Positions 60,342-64,000 of a DNA stretch of 64,000 nt are shown here, piece by piece. The notes beneath the pieces were generated by a model. The model searched no databases. It was given only the letters and a program-made list of their open reading frames with translations, and was not told the DNA's origin. The number at the start of each line of letters is the position of its first letter. Within the stretch, counting starts at the first letter, position 1. The translations under genes and the position numbers were made by a program. Source of the DNA: Typhlomys cinereus (taxonomy: Eukaryota; Chordata; Mammalia; Rodentia; Platacanthomyidae); the NCBI GenBank assembly GCA_023101885.1, contig JALPQD010000044.1, forward strand, positions 4,431,565 to 4,495,564, written 5' to 3'.

Positions 60342-60541
60342 TCACTCTACTTTCAGGCCTATCACTGAGTGTAAACTATTGATGGCTTGCTCCTTTGTTG
60401 ACTTCACCCTCCTGTACCTTGATTTTTAAGATTGACAAGAATAAACTCCTCAAAACAAACATTTTCTGAGATAACTATTTGTTGAATATGGAGAACAAAG
60501 CTTGCCAATTCTTTCAAAGAGTTAATAAGCTTACCAGGACA

Positions 60542-60830
60542 GGGGCTGGAGAGGTGGCTCAGGGGTTAAGCCTCCGCCTTGCTAGGCGGAAGGTCCCGAG
60601 TTCGGATCCCAGATCCCACGTATAGATGCCAGACGGAAGCGGGGGCGGCCTGCGCTTCTGGTCCTGGTAGGGCGGAGCCTGTGAATCCCGGGGCAGAAGG
60701 AGGTGGAGGCGGCCATGGTGGTTCGCGAATTCGTCCGTGGTTCTACAGACACACACATACACATACACACAGACATACACGCGCGCGCACATGCGCACAG
60801 TTGAATAAATAATAATAATAATAATAAAAA
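60542..60830 (+). repeat. Young DIP-like SINE, plus strand, near full length
   Basis: Head GGGGCTGGAGAGGTGGCTCA, B box GAGTTCGGATCCC, body GGTCCTGGTAGGGCGGAGCC, GCGAATTCGTCCGTGGTTCT, CA-rich tail, GTTGAATAAATAATAATAAT. Target duplication AATAAGCTTACCAGGACA (60,524-60,541) and AATAAGCTTACCGGGACA (60,831-60,848). Confidence 0.95.
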
Positions 60831-61434
60831 AATAAGCTTACCGGGACAGAGAGATAGAAGGCATTTGAGGTTGAGGGGGAAATACAAAAAGAACCAAAGA
60901 AAATCAAGGGAGAAGAATATTAGGGAGAACAGGGATGGTTATAGAGAAAAGTCTTCTCTCTTGGGAGCATCCACTGGTGAAACACCCGTTATTTTACAGA
61001 AATCACTGTTTTGTGATTGCTGAATATTTTAAAGAATTACCAAATTTTTCATCAAGTGAAATTTTGTAATAAAAAATATTAGCAGAATAAGTTGAATAGG
61101 TACAGTTTGCCCTCCATATCCAGAGAATTCCTCATCCTTACAGCCCCATGGCACCCATGATGTCTCTGGAAAACAGTTAGGATTCTGAGAACTGTATGAA
61201 AACCACTGGCTTACTTGAGTATTTCAGTCACCAGTATGCCTTTGTGAGTGTAACTGTTATCTCCCACAAGGTCAGCACGAAAGTCTACGATCCTTTTCTA
61301 ACTTTATACTCTTTTTTAAACATGGGATCCAGGATCTGAACTCAGGGCCTTCTGCTTTTGAGATAGAGGCTTAACCCCAGCCTCTTGCCAGTCCCTGTTT
61401 CTTTCTTTGTTTCTTTTTTGTTATTTGAATATTT

Positions 61435-61695
61435 TTTTAAATTTATTTCCGCTGATACAAACTTAACAGGTACACCGGTCTCTTCCCTACCTCCACCCCC
61501 CCCACTCCCTGCTCCCCCTGCCCTCCCCCTTTTCTCCCCATACCCCAATGCCTTTCCCCCCATTCCCGGAGCATCCTTTAATGTGCATGCCAAACTCTTC
61601 TCTGGGTCCTCCTCTCCGATGAGGTGCAAGGATCCAGCGGCATTTCCCAAAACACTTTCCTGTGTTCCCCTTAAGCACAGGAACACTACTGTGGC
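61435..61695 (-). mobile_element. Short LINE-1 3' end, minus strand
   Basis: Starts TTTTTTTAAATTTATTTCCG and continues CTGATACAAACTTAACAGGT, a C-rich stretch and TAAGCACAGGAACACTACTG, the same family as 58,710 and 59,566. Confidence 0.8.
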
Positions 61696-61753
61696 CAGCC
61701 CGTTTCTAACTTTAAACCACATGACCTAAAAAAATCATTAAAATAATATTTAA

Positions 61754-61800
61754 ATTTTTTATTATTTATTCAATTGTGTGTGTATGTATGTGCACGTGTG

Positions 61801-61850
<50 letters not shown>

Positions 61851-62060
61851 ACCACGGGCGAATTCGGGAACCACCACGGACCGCCTCCACCTCCTCCTTG
61901 TTTACTCTGTCCCAGGATTCACAGGCTCTGCCCTACCAGGACAAGACGCACAGGCCGCGCTGCTTCCTCCTGGTGTCTATACGTGGGGTCTAGGATCTGA
62001 ACTCAGGACTGTCCACCTGCAAGGCAGAGGCTTAACCCCTGAGCCACCTTTCCAGCCTCC
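61754..62060 (-). repeat. Young DIP-like SINE, minus strand
   Basis: Reversed tail TTTTTTATTATTTATTCAAT, a long (TG)n (61,804-61,847), GGGCGAATTCGGGAACCACC, and the complemented head CTGAGCCACCTTTCCAGCC. Confidence 0.92.
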
Positions 62061-62699
62061 TCTATGTGTTTTTTTTTAATACATATGAATGACTCTGCAA
62101 TCCTTTGGGTAGAGTAAGAGCAGATGGAGAGTTTGGAAGACAAATTTATCTTCTTTGATAGTTTCTTGCCAAAAAACACCAGGTTTGACTTCATCTAGTT
62201 GGATACTGCCAATGAGCTCCTACTACATTCACATCCATGATGAAATTGCTACAACTTTTTAAACAATTGCATCTTGGTTTTTAATCACTGCCATGGCATT
62301 TTATTTTTAAGATACATTACAATAGCAAAGATTTGAAATCAAAGGAGTACATTGGATTTAGTCCATATATCAGCTTATAGTTATCTTTGAATAACCAAAT
62401 AAATATTATTCATAGTCATAGCAGACTTGGATGAGTCTTAGAGTAACATTTGGAAAGGACACGGAGCTGTGGCTGTCTCTATCTATTTATGTAATATATC
62501 TGGGTCACAGTATTTGTGAAACAGGCCACATGTAGGATGGCATCTGGTTGGCAGGAATTACATTTGCCCAATCAGAAGGGCTCTCTAGATGCTCACTTTG
62601 TATCCATGTATATGTTACATAAATGATTACATTCACAGAAACTATGATGCATCTATGATGATTTGGGTGTTCTGTGAACCAGGGAGAAAGCTATCATTT

Positions 62700-62920
62700 A
62701 TTTCACATGTTCTAAATACATCATGTTGATATAAATTTGAGATACATCATCTCATTTTATCCTCAGGATGACTGAATGTACTATTTTAGTACACTTATAA
62801 AAGTGACTTAAAGTTTTTTTCTCTGCCAAGTTGGCATAGCTGGCAAGAAACCTGATTAGAATTTAAACCAGTACATCTTCTTCCAAAGCCTGTGCTCATG
62901 ATTGCTTTGCTAAATGGACT
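62700..62920 (-). repeat. MIR element, minus strand, nearly complete
   Basis: The complement reads AGCACAGGCTTTGGAAGAAG, TTAAATTCTAATCAGGTTTC, CCAGCTATGCCAACTTGGCA, ACTTTAAGTCACTTTTATAA and GAGGATAAAATGAGATGATG, in MIR order. Confidence 0.7.
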
Positions 62921-62990
62921 CTTGCAATGTTTTTCAATTAGAACTGTGGTTTTATACACTGTAATTATTCTTCCACAGTCTAGCACCTAT

Positions 62991-63134
62991 CAGACATTTA
63001 AGAAATGCTTGCTTGCTTAATGAGTTAATAAAAAATAAGTGATAATATGGGTTGTAAATACCCATTTATATAACAAATGCATCTTGAAAACATCTATGCT
63101 CTATTCGCTTTCTCCATCTTTGCTGTCATCGTGA
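62991..63134 (-). repeat. Right arm of the distant inverted repeat
   Basis: Partner of 60,207-60,341. It differs by about a dozen changes including a 4-base CAAG insertion. Confidence 0.85.
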
Positions 63135-64000
63135 GATGAACTCATCCATTTTGCCTGAACTCCTTTAAAAACTACCTAAGTATTCTCTGTATCCTTGGCT
63201 ACCTCCAATGTTTTGTCACTGCAGCAATCTTAGAAGGCGTTTTGAGATGCAAAGCCACTCTACCTTCCCCTTCATAAGTTCATTTTCAGTGACTGTCCAT
63301 GGTTTTGGAGATCAAGTTGCAAATCTTGAAAATGGATATGAAACCTATGAGGTTCATTTTACACCAGGTTCCCCAGTTCCCCCAGTGCTTCTGCCATACT
63401 GATTTGCCTTTCTTCCTTATCATACAGCTCTGTGACCTTTGCACGTGCTGCTTCTTCTGCTGGAAATGCACTTTCTTCTCCCTCTTCCATCCCAGGGAAT
63501 TTCTTTCCATCCTGTAGATCTGGGTCATTCATCATGCCTTGTAAAAAAAGTCTTTAAGACTCACTAGTCTAGATCTCATTCTTCTAAAATCTCCCTTTAT
63601 GGCACCTTGAGTGTCTCCCTTGTGGCACCTTGTCAACATTGATCATTATTGCAGTCTTATACTTCTTTATTTTCCACTCAGGTGTGAACTCCTTGGGAAG
63701 TGGACTATGAACATTTTGGTTGCTCATCTGAAGACCTTCCTCGTCAGTCCCCTTGTAGTCACTTAGTAGATTCTAAATCTTCAAATATTTATTTGACTGT
63801 GAACGTAGCCTGGGACACTGTGAGCTTGGATTTTCTCATGAACTTATTCTCTAACTTGATCAAACATTTCTAGGCCAAATGTTTTATGCAGAATTTAATG
63901 CTGTTACCATAAATATAGAAACATTCATCTCATTGGTTTTCAGGGCCTAACTCCAGGGAAGGTCATAGGGCTTAGCCTTTGAATAAGCAGAACATGTGTA
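63135..64000. other. Intergenic, unassigned
   Basis: No exon or clear repeat is recognised. Text such as TTGCACGTGCTGCTTCTTCTG and TAGATCTGGGTCATTCATCA hints at an old antisense SINE or MIR-type relic, but not enough for a call. Confidence 0.4.

Noticed and set aside
61342..61729. Opposed 114- and 126-codon frames
   Set aside because: These are again the G/C-rich L1 3' end, present in other copies without conserved frame.
60030..62920. MIR relics beside both arms of the distant inverted repeat as part of the same inversion
   Set aside because: Both MIR copies have the same orientation (minus), so they are not mirror images and do not belong to the inverted duplication.

Overview
This is mammalian genomic DNA. 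The left third (1 to about 23,230) is the 3' half of the leptin receptor gene LEPR on the + strand. It holds nine internal coding exons, the STAT3-signalling terminal exon of the long isoform, and the alternative ends of the short and soluble isoforms. The window opens inside an intron, so the exons for the signal peptide, the N-terminal CRH1 module, the Ig-like domain and the first half of the leptin-binding module lie to the left.

The organism is a rodent, judged from its SINEs: many tRNA-headed elements of the B2 superfamily, older B4/ID/B1-like elements and much LINE-1. The LEPR protein differs clearly from the mouse form (for example the short-isoform tail reads KTDIL, not RTDTL). The youngest SINE family, with a diagnostic GAATTCGGGAACCACC block and a (CA)n AAATAAA-type tail, resembles the DIP-type B2-superfamily SINEs reported from jerboas and relatives. 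A dipodoid such as a jerboa is therefore my best guess, but it is inference.

Layout: 539-10,244 codes for the second half of the leptin-binding CRH2 module (with WSNWS), two membrane-proximal fibronectin III domains and the transmembrane helix. 11,223-11,298 codes for Box 1. From there the transcript can run on into the intron, splice to a six-codon short-isoform end (15,113) or splice to the 274-residue signalling tail (18,006-18,830). A long 3' UTR probably ends near 23,230. From there to 64,000 I see no functional gene. That part is intergenic DNA built from old and young LINE-1 fragments, a degenerate MaLR-like LTR element with two LTRs, a related solo LTR, MIR relics and about two dozen SINEs.

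The parts most worth a second look are the read-through codons matching the soluble LEPR-e tail; a 284-nt pure pyrimidine tract ending in a perfect CAG acceptor in frame with exon 17; a 174-bp, about 96 % identical inverted duplication inside a decayed LINE-1; a second inverted pair 2.65 kb apart; and several nested insertions with clear target-site duplications. I found no CRISPR array, operon, tRNA or rRNA gene, and no evidence of an undescribed multi-gene system.
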